Notes: generated from the letters alone by a model not told the origin. A stretch of 37,106 nucleotides of DNA from Kiloniellaceae bacterium (GCA_009377535.1 WHTV01000036.1:1-37106), one strand, 5' to 3'; shown: positions 1 through 8,024, numbered from the stretch's first letter. Translations and numbers: made by a program.

Positions 1-2
1 CC

Positions 3-257
3 GTCGTCGGCTGGGCCATGGTGCGCTACCACTACCCCGTTGCCGCGGTGGTGGTCGGCCTGCTGCTCGGCGGGCTGCTGGAACAGAACCTGATCCGCAC
101 CTGGCAGATCAGCCGCGACCTCGGCTATGTGCTGGAGCGCCCGGGGGCGGTTCTCATCTTTGCGCTGATGTTCCTGTCGATCGGACTCACCGCGTTCTCG
201 CGCTGGCGACGCAAGCGGCCTCTGGCCGTACTCACCACCGACGAAATCGGATCCTGA
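3..257 (+). CDS. Tripartite tricarboxylate transporter permease TctA, C-terminal end (partial)
   Basis: The reading frame is open from the left edge and ends at TGA 255-257, leaving about 84 residues. It has two hydrophobic stretches (residues about 12-26 and 49-64) and the motif GLLLGGLLEQNLIR, which resembles the GLxLGPLLExNLR element near the C-terminus of TctA permeases. A basic tail (RWRRKRP) ends the protein. TctA is the large membrane subunit of TTT carboxylate transporters. This fragment is distinct from the complete tctA further right, so the locus carries two TTT systems. The gene is convergent with the small minus-strand gene next door, only one base apart. The family call rests on a short stretch and is fairly but not fully secure. 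Confidence 0.72.
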   Translation, partial: VVGWAMVRYHYPVAAVVVGLLLGGLLEQNLIRTWQISRDLGYVLERPGAVLIFALMFLSIGLTAFSRWRRKRPLAVLTTDEIGS

Positions 258-258
258 G

Positions 259-522
259 TCAGGCCAGACTGTCGCTGAGCACGAAGGCGGCCCGCTCGGC
301 CGCGTCGAGCTGGCCCATGAGGCCCTGCTCCCAGGCCAGATAGCGGCGCGAGGCGTCGAGATTGCCGTCGTGGCGGTCGTGCACGAAGGCGAGGAAGTCG
401 ATGGCTTCCGCCGCTGCCGGCAGGTCCGGGCTGACCTCGATCGCGGCACCCGCCGAGGCCAGGGCCGCCTGCCCGCCGGCCACCAGGGATTTGGCCGCCT
501 CTGCGGAAAGGTCACGGCTCAC
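259..522 (-). CDS. Small hypothetical protein, translationally coupled to hydrolase
   Basis: The 87-residue frame starts at GTG 522-520. That start overlaps the TGA stop of the upstream hydrolase as GTGA, the same coupling used elsewhere in this window. The protein is soluble, alanine-rich and acidic, with no signal peptide or membrane segment. It is probably all-helical (for example around AIDFLAFVHDRHDGNLDASR and YLAWEQGLMGQLDAAERAAF). I do not recognise a family. The coupling and conserved-looking composition argue for a real gene that works with the hydrolase, perhaps as a partner or accessory protein; that role is inference. No start codon other than the GTG is as well supported. Confidence 0.6.
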   Translation of the reverse strand: MSRDLSAEAAKSLVAGGQAALASAGAAIEVSPDLPAAAEAIDFLAFVHDRHDGNLDASRRYLAWEQGLMGQLDAAERAAFVLSDSLA

Positions 523-1445
523 GCTTGCGGCTCCTGCGGCTCCTCGCCGGCGAAGAAGGCCCGGAAGGCCTCGAGGATCAAGTCCGGTCGCTGCTCGGCC
601 GGATAGTGCCCGGTCGGCACCGCGAAGCCGCGCAGGTCGGCGGCCCATTCGGACCAGGCCTCCAGCGGCTTGAAGTGACGCCCGCAATGGCTGTTCGAGC
701 CCCAGATCACCAGCACCGGGCAGGCCAGGCGGCGCTGGCCGTAGTCGGCCTTGTCCATCTCGAAGTCGACGCCGACGGTGGCGCGGTAGTCCTCGCAGAC
801 CGCGTGGATCTGCGCCGGCGTGGTGCAGCGCTTGTATTCGGCCAGGGCGCGCGGGTCGAAGATCGACAGGCCGACGCCCTTCTTGTTCAGCTTGTAGTCG
901 ATGTAGTAGTCGAGGTCGGCGGTCAGCAGCTTCTCCGGAAAGGGCGCCTTCTGGGCCATGAAGAACCAATGATAGCTCTCCAGCCCCCAGCCGAGCGAGA
1001 CATGCGTCAGCACGTGGTGGGTCGGCACGATGTCGAGGGCCGCCAAGCGCTCGATCGCCTCCGGACGGTCGAGCGCCATGCGGAAGGCGACGCGTGCGCC
1101 GCGGTCGTGCCCGGCGACGGGGAAACGTTCGAAGCCGAGCTGGCGCATGACCTCGAAATTGTCCTCGCCCATGGCGCGGAAGGAATAGGCCGCATGGTCG
1201 CCGCCGCCGGCGGGCTTCGAGCTGTCGCCGTAGCCGCGCAGGTCCGGCGCCACCACGGTGTAGCGCTCGGCCAGGGCCGGCGCCACCTGGTGCCAGCTCA
1301 CGTGGGTCAGCGGATTGCCGTGCAGCAGCAGCAGCGGCGGCCCCTCGCCGCCGATAGCGGCGTGGATCTCGGCCCCGGCAGTCTGGAAGCGCCGGAGCTC
1401 GAATCCCGGCAGAAGATCGGCGGCGGCCGTGGCGTCTGCGCCCAT
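519..1445 (-). CDS. Alpha/beta hydrolase, fluoroacetate dehalogenase-like
   Basis: The protein has 308 residues with the alpha/beta hydrolase fold: oxyanion motif LLHGNP (41-45), DLRGYGDSSKP (68-78), nucleophile elbow GHDRGAR with Asp114, acid Asp138 and catalytic His280 in GHYPAEQRPD. Features typical of fluoroacetate dehalogenases are present: Arg115 and Arg118 beside the nucleophile (carboxylate binding) and His159-Trp160 in YHWFFMAQ (halide binding). Tyr220 is a candidate for the third halide ligand. The nucleophile is Asp, which fits a haloacid dehalogenase or an epoxide hydrolase rather than a serine esterase. The ATG at 1445 is preceded by GGGAGC. It is first in a two-gene unit with the small 87-residue protein and diverges from the enolase-superfamily gene. 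The substrate is not certain; many family members are annotated only as alpha/beta hydrolase. Confidence 0.85.
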   Translation of the reverse strand: MGADATAAADLLPGFELRRFQTAGAEIHAAIGGEGPPLLLLHGNPLTHVSWHQVAPALAERYTVVAPDLRGYGDSSKPAGGGDHAAYSFRAMGEDNFEVMRQLGFERFPVAGHDRGARVAFRMALDRPEAIERLAALDIVPTHHVLTHVSLGWGLESYHWFFMAQKAPFPEKLLTADLDYYIDYKLNKKGVGLSIFDPRALAEYKRCTTPAQIHAVCEDYRATVGVDFEMDKADYGQRRLACPVLVIWGSNSHCGRHFKPLEAWSEWAADLRGFAVPTGHYPAEQRPDLILEAFRAFFAGEEPQEPQA

Positions 1446-1469
1446 GGCAAAAAAGCTCCCTTTCCGCTG

Positions 1470-1486
1470 TTGTCAATTGTTGACAA
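1470..1486. promoter_or_regulatory. 17-bp palindrome, candidate operator in divergent promoter region
   Basis: TTGTCAA-TTG-TTGACAA has perfect 7-bp arms. Shifted slightly, ATTGT-TG-ACAAT (1476-1487) is a perfect 5-bp inverted repeat of the form bound by many GntR-family regulators. It sits in the 90-base gap between the divergent hydrolase and enolase-superfamily genes, so one regulator could control both. No regulator gene lies next to it in this window. A TTGACA at 1480-1485 looks like a -35 box, but I see no good -10 box at the right distance. Confidence 0.45.
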
Positions 1487-1535
1487 TCATAAAGGCTTCT
1501 CCGAGAGTTCGGCAAGCTGAGGATTGGAGAGACCG

Positions 1536-2648
1536 ATGAAAATCAAGGACATCCGGGCGAGCCTGCACGGCTTTTCCATCACCATCCCACTGCTGGAAGG
1601 CCGCGTCGAGGGCTATGGCCGCGAGGAGCAGAAGCACTTCGTGTTCTGCGAGGTGGAGACCGATGAGGGCCACGTCGGCTACGGCCTGACCGGTCACTTC
1701 CTGGCCAGGTCGGTGATCGCCGCCCTGCAGGAGCACGTGCTGCCGGTGGTGCGCGACATGGACCCGCGCGACATCGAAGCGATCCACCAGAAGGTCTGGC
1801 GGCGCCTCAATCCGCGGGCCATGACCGGCACGATCTCCATGGCGCTCTCCTGTCTCGACATCGCGCTGTGGGACATCATGGGCAAGGCCGAGGGCCGCTC
1901 CATCGCCGCCCTGCTCGGCAATGCGCGCCAGAGGGTGCCGGCCTACTGCACCTTCGGCTTTCCGCAGTACGACCGCGACCAGCTCGCCGAGGCGGCGCGG
2001 CTGCACAGGAGCAACGGTTTCACGGCGCTGAAGTCGGTGGTCGCCGTCGACAAGGGCGGCTGGCGCGAGGATGCCAGGCGTGTCCGCGTCATCCGCGAGG
2101 CGGTCGGCGACGACGTCGACCTCATGATCGACGCCAACTACCTGTTCAACCCAGTGGAGGCCAAGTACCTCTGTCGCGAGATCGAGGACTGCAACCTCAC
2201 CTGGTTCGAGGAGCCGCTGCAGCAGAACGACGCCCGCGCGCTGGCCGACCTTCGGCGCTCGACGAAGATCCCCCTGGCCGCCGGTCAGATGGAGGGCCAC
2301 CGCTGGCGCCTGCGCGAGTTCGTCGAGCACCAGGCGGTCGACATCCTGCAGCCCAACGTGACCTACTGCGGCGGCTATACCGAGGCGCGCAAGGTCGCCC
2401 ACCTGGCGCAGATCTACAACCTGCCGATCGCCAACGGCGGCGGCTGGCCGCTGTTCAACATGCACCTGCTGGCCGGCATGATGAACGGCTGGATCGTCGA
2501 GTGGCACCTCGGCATGGTGGCGGTCGGCGAGACCCTCTTCACCGACGCGCCAAAACCGGAAAACGGCTGGCTCACCATCCCCGACAGGCCGGGCCTCGGC
2601 CTCACCCTCAACCGCGATGCCTGGCGCGAGACCCGGGTCGACGGTTAG
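1536..2648 (+). CDS. Mandelate racemase/muconate lactonizing enzyme family protein (atypical)
   Basis: The ATG at 1536 follows GGAGAG (1526-1531) and gives 370 residues; an in-frame TTG at 1524 is less likely. It has the capping domain (residues about 1-125) and barrel domain of the enolase superfamily. The three metal ligands are Asp199 (DLMIDAN), Glu225 (WFEEPL) and Glu253 (AAGQMEGH), with Asp269 in VDILQPN. The usual KxK base on strand 2 reads K166-S-V168, so the second lysine is missing. The position of the mandelate racemase catalytic His is glycine, in ANGGGWPLFNMH. The enzyme probably acts on a hydroxy acid or sugar acid, but the reaction cannot be named. It is followed 54 bases later by the D-tartrate dehydratase gene, probably in one operon. 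Confidence 0.85.
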   Translation: MKIKDIRASLHGFSITIPLLEGRVEGYGREEQKHFVFCEVETDEGHVGYGLTGHFLARSVIAALQEHVLPVVRDMDPRDIEAIHQKVWRRLNPRAMTGTISMALSCLDIALWDIMGKAEGRSIAALLGNARQRVPAYCTFGFPQYDRDQLAEAARLHRSNGFTALKSVVAVDKGGWREDARRVRVIREAVGDDVDLMIDANYLFNPVEAKYLCREIEDCNLTWFEEPLQQNDARALADLRRSTKIPLAAGQMEGHRWRLREFVEHQAVDILQPNVTYCGGYTEARKVAHLAQIYNLPIANGGGWPLFNMHLLAGMMNGWIVEWHLGMVAVGETLFTDAPKPENGWLTIPDRPGLGLTLNRDAWRETRVDG

Positions 2649-2702
2649 GATAACGCTTCCTGCTTCCCCGCCCTTTTCTCCCCGCAAGCACAAGGCCATC
2701 CC

Positions 2703-3872
2703 ATGCGCATCGTCGACATCCGAGAAACCGTGGTCCCGATCTCCTCGCCGATCCGCAACGCCTACATCGACTTTTCGAAGATGACCGCCAGCGTGGTCGC
2801 CGTGGTCACCGACGTGCTGCGCGACGGCAAGCCGGTGGTCGGCTACGGCTTCAACTCCAACGGCCGCTACGCGGCCAGCGGCCTGCTGCGCGAGCGCTTC
2901 CTGCCGCGCCTGAAGGAAGCGGAGCCGGAGAGGCTGATGAACGCCGCCGGCGACAACCTCGATCCGCGGAAGATCTGGGCTGCCATGATGGCCAACGAGA
3001 AGCCGGGCGGCCACGGCGAGCGCTCGGTCGCCGTCGGGGTGGTCGACATGGCGGTGTGGGACGCCGTGGCCAAGATCGCCGGCGTGCCGCTCTACCGCTA
3101 TCTCGCCGATAGCGAAGGCGACGGCACGGTGGACGACAGTGTCTTCGTCTACGCCGCCGGCGGCTATTACTACCCGGGCAAGGATAACAGCGCCCTCAAG
3201 GAGGAGATGCGCCGCTATCGCGCCATGGGCTACGAGGTGGTGAAGATGAAGATCGGCGGCGCGCCGCTGGATGAGGACATTGCGCGCATCGAGGCGGTGC
3301 TGGAGATCGTCGGGGAGGGCAAATACCTGGCCGTCGATGCCAACGGGCGTTTCGACCTGGAGACTGCCATTCGCTACGCCGAGGCCATGGAGCCCTACAA
3401 GCTGTTCTGGTACGAGGAGGCCGGCGACCCGCTCGACTATGCCTTGCAGGCCGAGCTGGCCAAGCACTACAGCGGCGCCATGGCGACCGGCGAAAACCTG
3501 TTCTCCCACCAGGATGCGCGCAACCTTCTGCGTTACGGCGGCCTGCGCCCGGACCGCGACTGGCTGCAGTTCGACTGCGCCCTCAGCTACGGCCTCGTCG
3601 AATACCTGCGCATCCTCGCGCTGCTCGGCGACCACGGCTTCTCCAGCCGCAATCTGGTGCCGCACGGCGGCCACCAGCTCTCCCTCAACATCGCCGCCGG
3701 CCTGAAGCTGGGCGGCAACGAGTCCTATCCGGAGGTCTTCGCGCCCTTCGGTGGCTTCGCCGACGACACGCACGTCGAGAACGGCCGCATCCCGCTGCCC
3801 GACGCGCCGGGCATCGGCTTCGAGAAGAAGTCGGCGCTGATCAAGTGCCTGCGCGAGGCGACGAACACCTGA
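2703..3872 (+). CDS. tarD: D(-)-tartrate dehydratase
   Basis: The 389-residue protein matches the Bradyrhizobium japonicum D-tartrate dehydratase of the enolase superfamily closely from memory, including NAYIDFSKMTAS, NEKPGGHGERS, VYAAGGYYYPGK and LVPHGGHQLSLNI. Residues expected for Mg binding are Asp212, Glu238/239 and Glu264. Expected catalysts are Lys183 in VKMKIGG, His321 in PHGGH and Lys100 in NEKPGG. The family dehydrates D-tartrate to enol-oxaloacetate, which would feed the TCA cycle. It follows the other enolase-superfamily gene on the same strand and ends one base before the stop of the convergent aldo/keto reductase gene. The neighbouring complete TTT transporter is a plausible route for tartrate entry. 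Confidence 0.9.
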   Translation: MRIVDIRETVVPISSPIRNAYIDFSKMTASVVAVVTDVLRDGKPVVGYGFNSNGRYAASGLLRERFLPRLKEAEPERLMNAAGDNLDPRKIWAAMMANEKPGGHGERSVAVGVVDMAVWDAVAKIAGVPLYRYLADSEGDGTVDDSVFVYAAGGYYYPGKDNSALKEEMRRYRAMGYEVVKMKIGGAPLDEDIARIEAVLEIVGEGKYLAVDANGRFDLETAIRYAEAMEPYKLFWYEEAGDPLDYALQAELAKHYSGAMATGENLFSHQDARNLLRYGGLRPDRDWLQFDCALSYGLVEYLRILALLGDHGFSSRNLVPHGGHQLSLNIAAGLKLGGNESYPEVFAPFGGFADDTHVENGRIPLPDAPGIGFEKKSALIKCLREATNT

Positions 3873-3873
3873 G

Positions 3874-4857
3874 TCAGATGCCGAGGCGGGCCATCTGCTT
3901 TTCCGGGTAGCGGGTGCCTTCCATCACCCCGAGCGGGAAGGCCTCGGAGAGGCGCGCCACTTCCTCCGCCGTCAGCTCCACGTCGAGCGCCGAGAGGCTG
4001 TCCTTGAGGCTGGCGCGGCGCGAGCAGCCGGGCAGCGGCACCACGTCGTCACCCTGCGCTAGTAGCCAGGCAATAGCCACCGCCGCCCGCGAGCGGGCCT
4101 TGGCCTCGGCAATCTCCGCCAGGGGCGCCATGCGCGCGACGTTGCGGTCGATGTTGCCGCTCTTGAAGCGCGGCATGTCATTGCGCCGGTCGCCTTCCGC
4201 CAGGTCGCCCTGCGCCTTGTAGCGCCCGGTCAGCAGGCCGCGCGACAGCGGCGCATAGGCGACGAAGCCCACGCCCAGCCGGCGGCAGGTTGGCAGGATC
4301 TCCGCCTCAACATCGCGGGTGGCCAGCGAGTACTCGGTTTGCAGCGCGGCGATCGGGTGGGTCGCCTGGGCCCGCTCGAGGGTCGCGGCGCCGGCCTCGG
4401 AGAGGCCGAGGAAGCGCACCTTGCCGTCTTCAATCAGCTTGGCCATGGCCCCGACCGTGTCCTCGATCGGCACTGAAGGGTCCATGCGGTGCAGGTAGAA
4501 GAGGTCGATGGTGTCGACGCCGAGCCGCTTCAGCGATTTCTCGCAGGCATCGGCGACGTATTCCGGCCTGGCGTTCACGGTGCGCGTGCCGTCGGCCAAG
4601 CGGACGTTGCCGAACTTCGTCGCCAGCACCACCTTGTCGCGGCGGCCGACGAGTGCGCGGCCGACCAGCTCCTCGTTCTTGCCGCCATTGTACGCATCGG
4701 CGGTGTCGATCATGGTGACGCCGGCGTCGATCGCCGCCTGAATGGTGCGCAGCGCCTCTTCGGGGTCCGGCGTATTGTAGATCGGCGTCATCCCCATGCA
4801 CCCGAGACTGAGGGCGGAGATTTTCAGACCCTCCTTACCGAGATTGCGTTCTTGCAT
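3874..4857 (-). CDS. Aldo/keto reductase
   Basis: A full-length, 327-residue cytosolic aldo/keto reductase. The catalytic tetrad is Asp51 (MIDTADAY), Tyr56, Lys81 (LATKFG) and His123 (FYLHRMD). The C-terminal nucleotide-binding region includes VPLPGCSRRASLKDSL, typical of NADPH-binding YhdN/AKR13-like enzymes. The ATG at 4857 has a strong upstream GGAGG. It is the last gene of the tctC-tctB-tctA operon, 27 bases after tctA, so it may reduce a keto or aldehyde intermediate of the imported acid. The substrate cannot be read from sequence. Confidence 0.92.
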   Translation of the reverse strand: MQERNLGKEGLKISALSLGCMGMTPIYNTPDPEEALRTIQAAIDAGVTMIDTADAYNGGKNEELVGRALVGRRDKVVLATKFGNVRLADGTRTVNARPEYVADACEKSLKRLGVDTIDLFYLHRMDPSVPIEDTVGAMAKLIEDGKVRFLGLSEAGAATLERAQATHPIAALQTEYSLATRDVEAEILPTCRRLGVGFVAYAPLSRGLLTGRYKAQGDLAEGDRRNDMPRFKSGNIDRNVARMAPLAEIAEAKARSRAAVAIAWLLAQGDDVVPLPGCSRRASLKDSLSALDVELTAEEVARLSEAFPLGVMEGTRYPEKQMARLGI

Positions 4858-4884
4858 GGCGTCCTCCTGGCAGGAAGTGAACGG

Positions 4885-6405
4885 TCAGGCCGCCCGGGTC
4901 CGGCGGTGGTGCCGGCGCCTGCGCCAGGCGTTGAAGTAGGGCAGCGCGATGGAGATGACCAGCAGGGCCCAAAGAACGTTGCCCAGCGTCGAGGAGAACA
5001 ACACCAGCGGATCGCCGCCGCCGATCCTGAGCGCCCGCAGATAGGACTGCTCGACCAGCGGTCCCAGGATGACGCCGATGAGGATGGCCGCAACGTGATA
5101 GCCGGTCTTGCGCGCGATGTAGCCGATGAGGCCGAAGGCCAGCGCCAGCCACATGTCGAAGAGATACTCGCGCGGAGCGAAGGCACCGACGATGACGAAG
5201 GTGGTGATCAGCGGCGCCAGATACTTGGTCGGCACCAGCGTCACCCGCGACATGTAGCGCGCCATCGGCAGGATGGTGGGAATCATGAAAATGTAGGCCA
5301 CCACCATCGACATGAAGATGCCGTAGGCGAGCAAGGGGCTTTCGATGAACAGCCGTGGTCCCATGGGCACGCCGTGGTACTGCAGCACGATGAGCATGAC
5401 TGCGGCGGTGCTGCCGCCGGGAATGCCGAGGGCAAGCAGCGGCACCAGGGTGCCCGAGGTGACACCGTTGTTGGCCGCTTCCGGCGCGATGACGCCGGCC
5501 GGGTGTCCCGTGCCGTACTTCTCCGGCGACTTGGAGAACACCCGCGACAGCTGATAGGCGACGAAGGCGGCGATCGAGGCGCCGGCGCCGGGCGTGACGC
5601 CGATCACGAGACCGACGATGGAGGTCCATATCACCTCCCACCAATGCTTCAGCGCCAGGAGAAAGCCGTCGAAGGCATCCCTCCAGGTCGCCCTTTGCAT
5701 GCGCTCCTGGCCGGCACGGCTGAGGATGGTCTCCTGCTCGATCATCGCGAAGGCTTCGGAGAGCGCGAAGAGGCCGATCAGCGCCGGGATCAGCGGCACG
5801 CCGTCGAACAGCTCCAGGAATCCGAAGGTACCGCGCGGCGCGGCATAGATGTGATCTGCTCCCATGGCACCAAGGATAAGGCCGAAGAAGCCGGCGATGA
5901 GGCCCTTCAGGGTGTCCTGGGCGGCGATCACCGCGATCAGCGTCAGGCCGAACAGCATGACGACGACCATTTCGACGCTGTGCATGTAGTAGCCGACGCG
6001 CGCCAGGTAGGGCATGGCGAAGAGTGTAATGATCGACGTGATGAGGCCGCCGAACACCGAAGCGAAGAAACAGAGCATGAGCGCCTGCTGGGCGTGGCCC
6101 TGCTGCGCCATGGGGTGGCCGTCCAGCGTGGTGGCCGCGGCGCCGCCCGTCCCTGGGATGTTCACCAGAATCGCCGGGATGCCGCCGCCCAGATGCGTGG
6201 CGCAGTAGAGGGCGATCATGAAGGTCATGCCGATCTCGACATCTACCACCAGGGTTAAGGGCAGCAGGATGATGATGGTGTTGTGCGCGGCGAAGCCGGG
6301 AATCGCGCCCATGACGATGCCGAGGAGCACCGCCGGGAGGATCACCCACCAGAGGCTGAAGGAATGGCCGAGGAGCTGCGCAAAGAAGTCAAACCCGATA
6401 TCCAT
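4885..6405 (-). CDS. tctA: Tripartite tricarboxylate transporter large permease TctA
   Basis: The 506-residue length is usual for TctA. About a dozen hydrophobic segments are visible, with the family hallmarks LLGIVMGAIPGFAAHNT near the N-terminus, GGIPAILVNIPGTGGAAATTLDGHPMA (residues about 74-100), and a second repeat-like GVTPGAGASIAAFVAY and LALGIPGGSTAAVML. It forms the ion-coupled channel of a TTT carboxylate importer together with TctB and the periplasmic TctC. It lies 15 bases after tctB and 27 before the aldo/keto reductase gene. The ligand could be tartrate given the dehydratase next door, but TTT systems also carry citrate, terephthalate and other acids. Confidence 0.93.
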   Translation of the reverse strand: MDIGFDFFAQLLGHSFSLWWVILPAVLLGIVMGAIPGFAAHNTIIILLPLTLVVDVEIGMTFMIALYCATHLGGGIPAILVNIPGTGGAAATTLDGHPMAQQGHAQQALMLCFFASVFGGLITSIITLFAMPYLARVGYYMHSVEMVVVMLFGLTLIAVIAAQDTLKGLIAGFFGLILGAMGADHIYAAPRGTFGFLELFDGVPLIPALIGLFALSEAFAMIEQETILSRAGQERMQRATWRDAFDGFLLALKHWWEVIWTSIVGLVIGVTPGAGASIAAFVAYQLSRVFSKSPEKYGTGHPAGVIAPEAANNGVTSGTLVPLLALGIPGGSTAAVMLIVLQYHGVPMGPRLFIESPLLAYGIFMSMVVAYIFMIPTILPMARYMSRVTLVPTKYLAPLITTFVIVGAFAPREYLFDMWLALAFGLIGYIARKTGYHVAAILIGVILGPLVEQSYLRALRIGGGDPLVLFSSTLGNVLWALLVISIALPYFNAWRRRRHHRRTRAA

Positions 6406-6420
6406 CGTCAGCGATCTCGC

Positions 6421-6930
6421 CTAGAACAGCCACTGCAGCAGCCACTCGACCGACCCCTTGGGCAGGCGCGTGTCGAGAGCCACGATGAAGAAGACATAGC
6501 CGACGCTGCCGGCCGCGAGCGGGATGATGACAAGCGGCTTCACGTCGCGCACGCCGAGCAGCCACATCGCCGACAAGAGGAACAGCATCACTGTCAGCGT
6601 GTAGCCGAGCCACGGTATCAGCAGGATGTTCAGTGCGGTCAGTGCCACGAAGAGCACGCGCACCGGCAGCTTCGCGATCGGCTGGAGGATGCCGGTGGCC
6701 CGCAGCGTCACCTCGCCGCGGCGCAGCCTGAGCGCCGTGCGGATGAGGAAGATGCCGACCAGCAGCCAGATCACCAGCGCGATGAAGGTGCCGTTGATGC
6801 GGGCTTCCCAGGGAAAGTCGGTGATGGTGTAGAGGTAGTAGACTGCGTAACCCGCCGCCATCAGCGGCAGGATGAGATCGGCGCCGACCCCCTTGCGGTG
6901 GTGGTGCTTGTCCTCGCGGTTTTCGTCCAT
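6421..6930 (-). CDS. tctB: Tripartite tricarboxylate transporter small permease TctB
   Basis: 169 residues from ATG 6930, which has GAGG five bases upstream; a GTG at 6936 is an alternative. After a His- and Asp-rich cytoplasmic start (DENREDKHHHRKG) there are four hydrophobic segments: LILPLMAAGYAVYYLY, GTFIALVIWLLVGIFLI, VLFVALTALNILLIPWLGY and the pair ending VGYVFFIVALDTRLP. This is the layout of the TctB subunit. It is sandwiched between tctC and tctA. TctB sequences are poorly conserved, so context contributes much to this call. Confidence 0.87.
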   Translation of the reverse strand: MDENREDKHHHRKGVGADLILPLMAAGYAVYYLYTITDFPWEARINGTFIALVIWLLVGIFLIRTALRLRRGEVTLRATGILQPIAKLPVRVLFVALTALNILLIPWLGYTLTVMLFLLSAMWLLGVRDVKPLVIIPLAAGSVGYVFFIVALDTRLPKGSVEWLLQWLF

Positions 6931-6938
6931 CGACACCT

Positions 6939-6997
6939 CGATAGCGCCTACGGGACGGGCGGCTCCCGGCCGCCGCGCCCGCTTGCGCTCACTATCG
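6939..6997 (-). other. Stem-loop between tctC and tctB
   Basis: The outer arms CGATAGCGC (6939-6947) and GCGC...CTATCG (to 6997) enclose a 6-bp inner stem GGCGGC/GCCGCC (6958-6963 and 6969-6974) with a 5-base loop. No T-run follows. A hairpin here could protect or uncouple the tctC message so that the binding protein is made in excess over the membrane subunits. That role is inference. Confidence 0.4.
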
Positions 6998-7016
6998 GAA
7001 AGGCTGAGGCCGCCGG

Positions 7017-8024
7017 CTACTTGCCGGTCAGCAGGGCTTCGTATTTGGCGGCGAGCGCCAGCGTCTCTTCGGCACCTTGCATGGCTCTCTGCTTGTCGCC
7101 GAAGTCGATGAAGGCAGTGGGCAGCCCCGCCTTCTTCACCGCTTCAGGATAAGCCGGATCGTCCTTCACCTTCTCCATGCTCGACTTGATGACCTCGAAG
7201 CGGTCGGGGTACTGCTCGATCGCCTTGGTATGGAGGCCGAAGCCGCGTGAGGAGGTCAGCTCCGGAATCTTGGTGCCGAATACCGAGTTTACTGCCGGAG
7301 CGTTGCCGGTTTCCGCCAGCGCCGGATTGTTGCCGAAGGTGGTGAGGATCTTCACCTGCTCGCCGAGCTTGATGGGGTTCGCAAGCGGCAGGGCGCAGGC
7401 ATCGACCTCGCCGGTGATCGCCGCCATGGCCGAAGGATTGCCTCCGCCGTAGGGCACCAGCTGGAAGTTGGCGCCGGTCGCCTCCGCCAGCGCCAGGCAG
7501 CCGATCGAGGCCGGGTGCGGCAGGCGGCTGACGGCGATGGTGACGGTGCGCTTCTTGCCCTCCTCGACCAACTGCTCGATGCTCTGGAACTGCGAGTTCG
7601 CCGGCACGAAGAGCGACATCACCTCGGAAGAAATCTGGTTGATGTAGACAAAGTCCTCGCCCAGCTTCACCGAGGGCTTCTGCAGGGCCTGCATGATGAC
7701 CTCCGGGCCCATGTTGGCGAACAGAAGGCTGTAACAGTCCGGCTCGCGCTTGCCGCCATAGACCTCGTAGCCGACCTGGCCAGCGGCGCCGGGGAAGAAG
7801 GAATACTCGAAGGACGTCTCGATGTGATTCTTCCACACCGAGGTGAAGATGCGAATGTCGCGATCAGCGCCGCCGCCCTCCGCTGTCGGGATCACGATCT
7901 CGAGATTGCGCTCCGGAAAGGCCGCCCAAGCGGGGCGGCTGAGGGCGCCGGTCAGCAGGGTCGCGCCGGCAACAGCCGACGTTCCGGCGATGAAGCGCCG
8001 CCGGGTGGTCTTGATCTCAGGCAT
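7017..8024 (-). CDS. tctC: Tripartite tricarboxylate transporter substrate-binding protein TctC
   Basis: 335 residues starting at an ATG with strong GGGAGGAAAGC upstream. The N-terminus TRRRFIAGTSAVAG followed by a hydrophobic run and RPAWA is a twin-arginine type signal peptide, so the protein is probably exported folded. The mature part begins near FPERNLEIVIPTAEGGGADR, the usual start of Bug/TctC proteins, and continues through LVPYGGGNPSAMAAITGEVDA, the ligand-binding region of this family. It binds a carboxylate in the periplasm and hands it to TctA-TctB. It is the first gene of the operon. Confidence 0.92.
   Translation of the reverse strand: MPEIKTTRRRFIAGTSAVAGATLLTGALSRPAWAAFPERNLEIVIPTAEGGGADRDIRIFTSVWKNHIETSFEYSFFPGAAGQVGYEVYGGKREPDCYSLLFANMGPEVIMQALQKPSVKLGEDFVYINQISSEVMSLFVPANSQFQSIEQLVEEGKKRTVTIAVSRLPHPASIGCLALAEATGANFQLVPYGGGNPSAMAAITGEVDACALPLANPIKLGEQVKILTTFGNNPALAETGNAPAVNSVFGTKIPELTSSRGFGLHTKAIEQYPDRFEVIKSSMEKVKDDPAYPEAVKKAGLPTAFIDFGDKQRAMQGAEETLALAAKYEALLTGK

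Noticed and set aside
1480-1485. TTGACA as a -35 promoter box for the enolase-superfamily gene
   Set aside because: No acceptable -10 box 16-18 bases downstream; the match is part of the palindrome.
1473-3773. Long 766-residue minus-strand open frame opposite the two enolase-superfamily genes
   Set aside because: Shadow of GC-rich codon use; composition is rich in Val, His, Arg and Gly with no family motif, and the plus-strand genes have intact active sites.
4489-7152. Long plus-strand open frames (589 and 289 residues) across the tct operon
   Set aside because: Antisense shadows, highly charged and without recognisable domains, opposite clear TctA and TctB membrane proteins.
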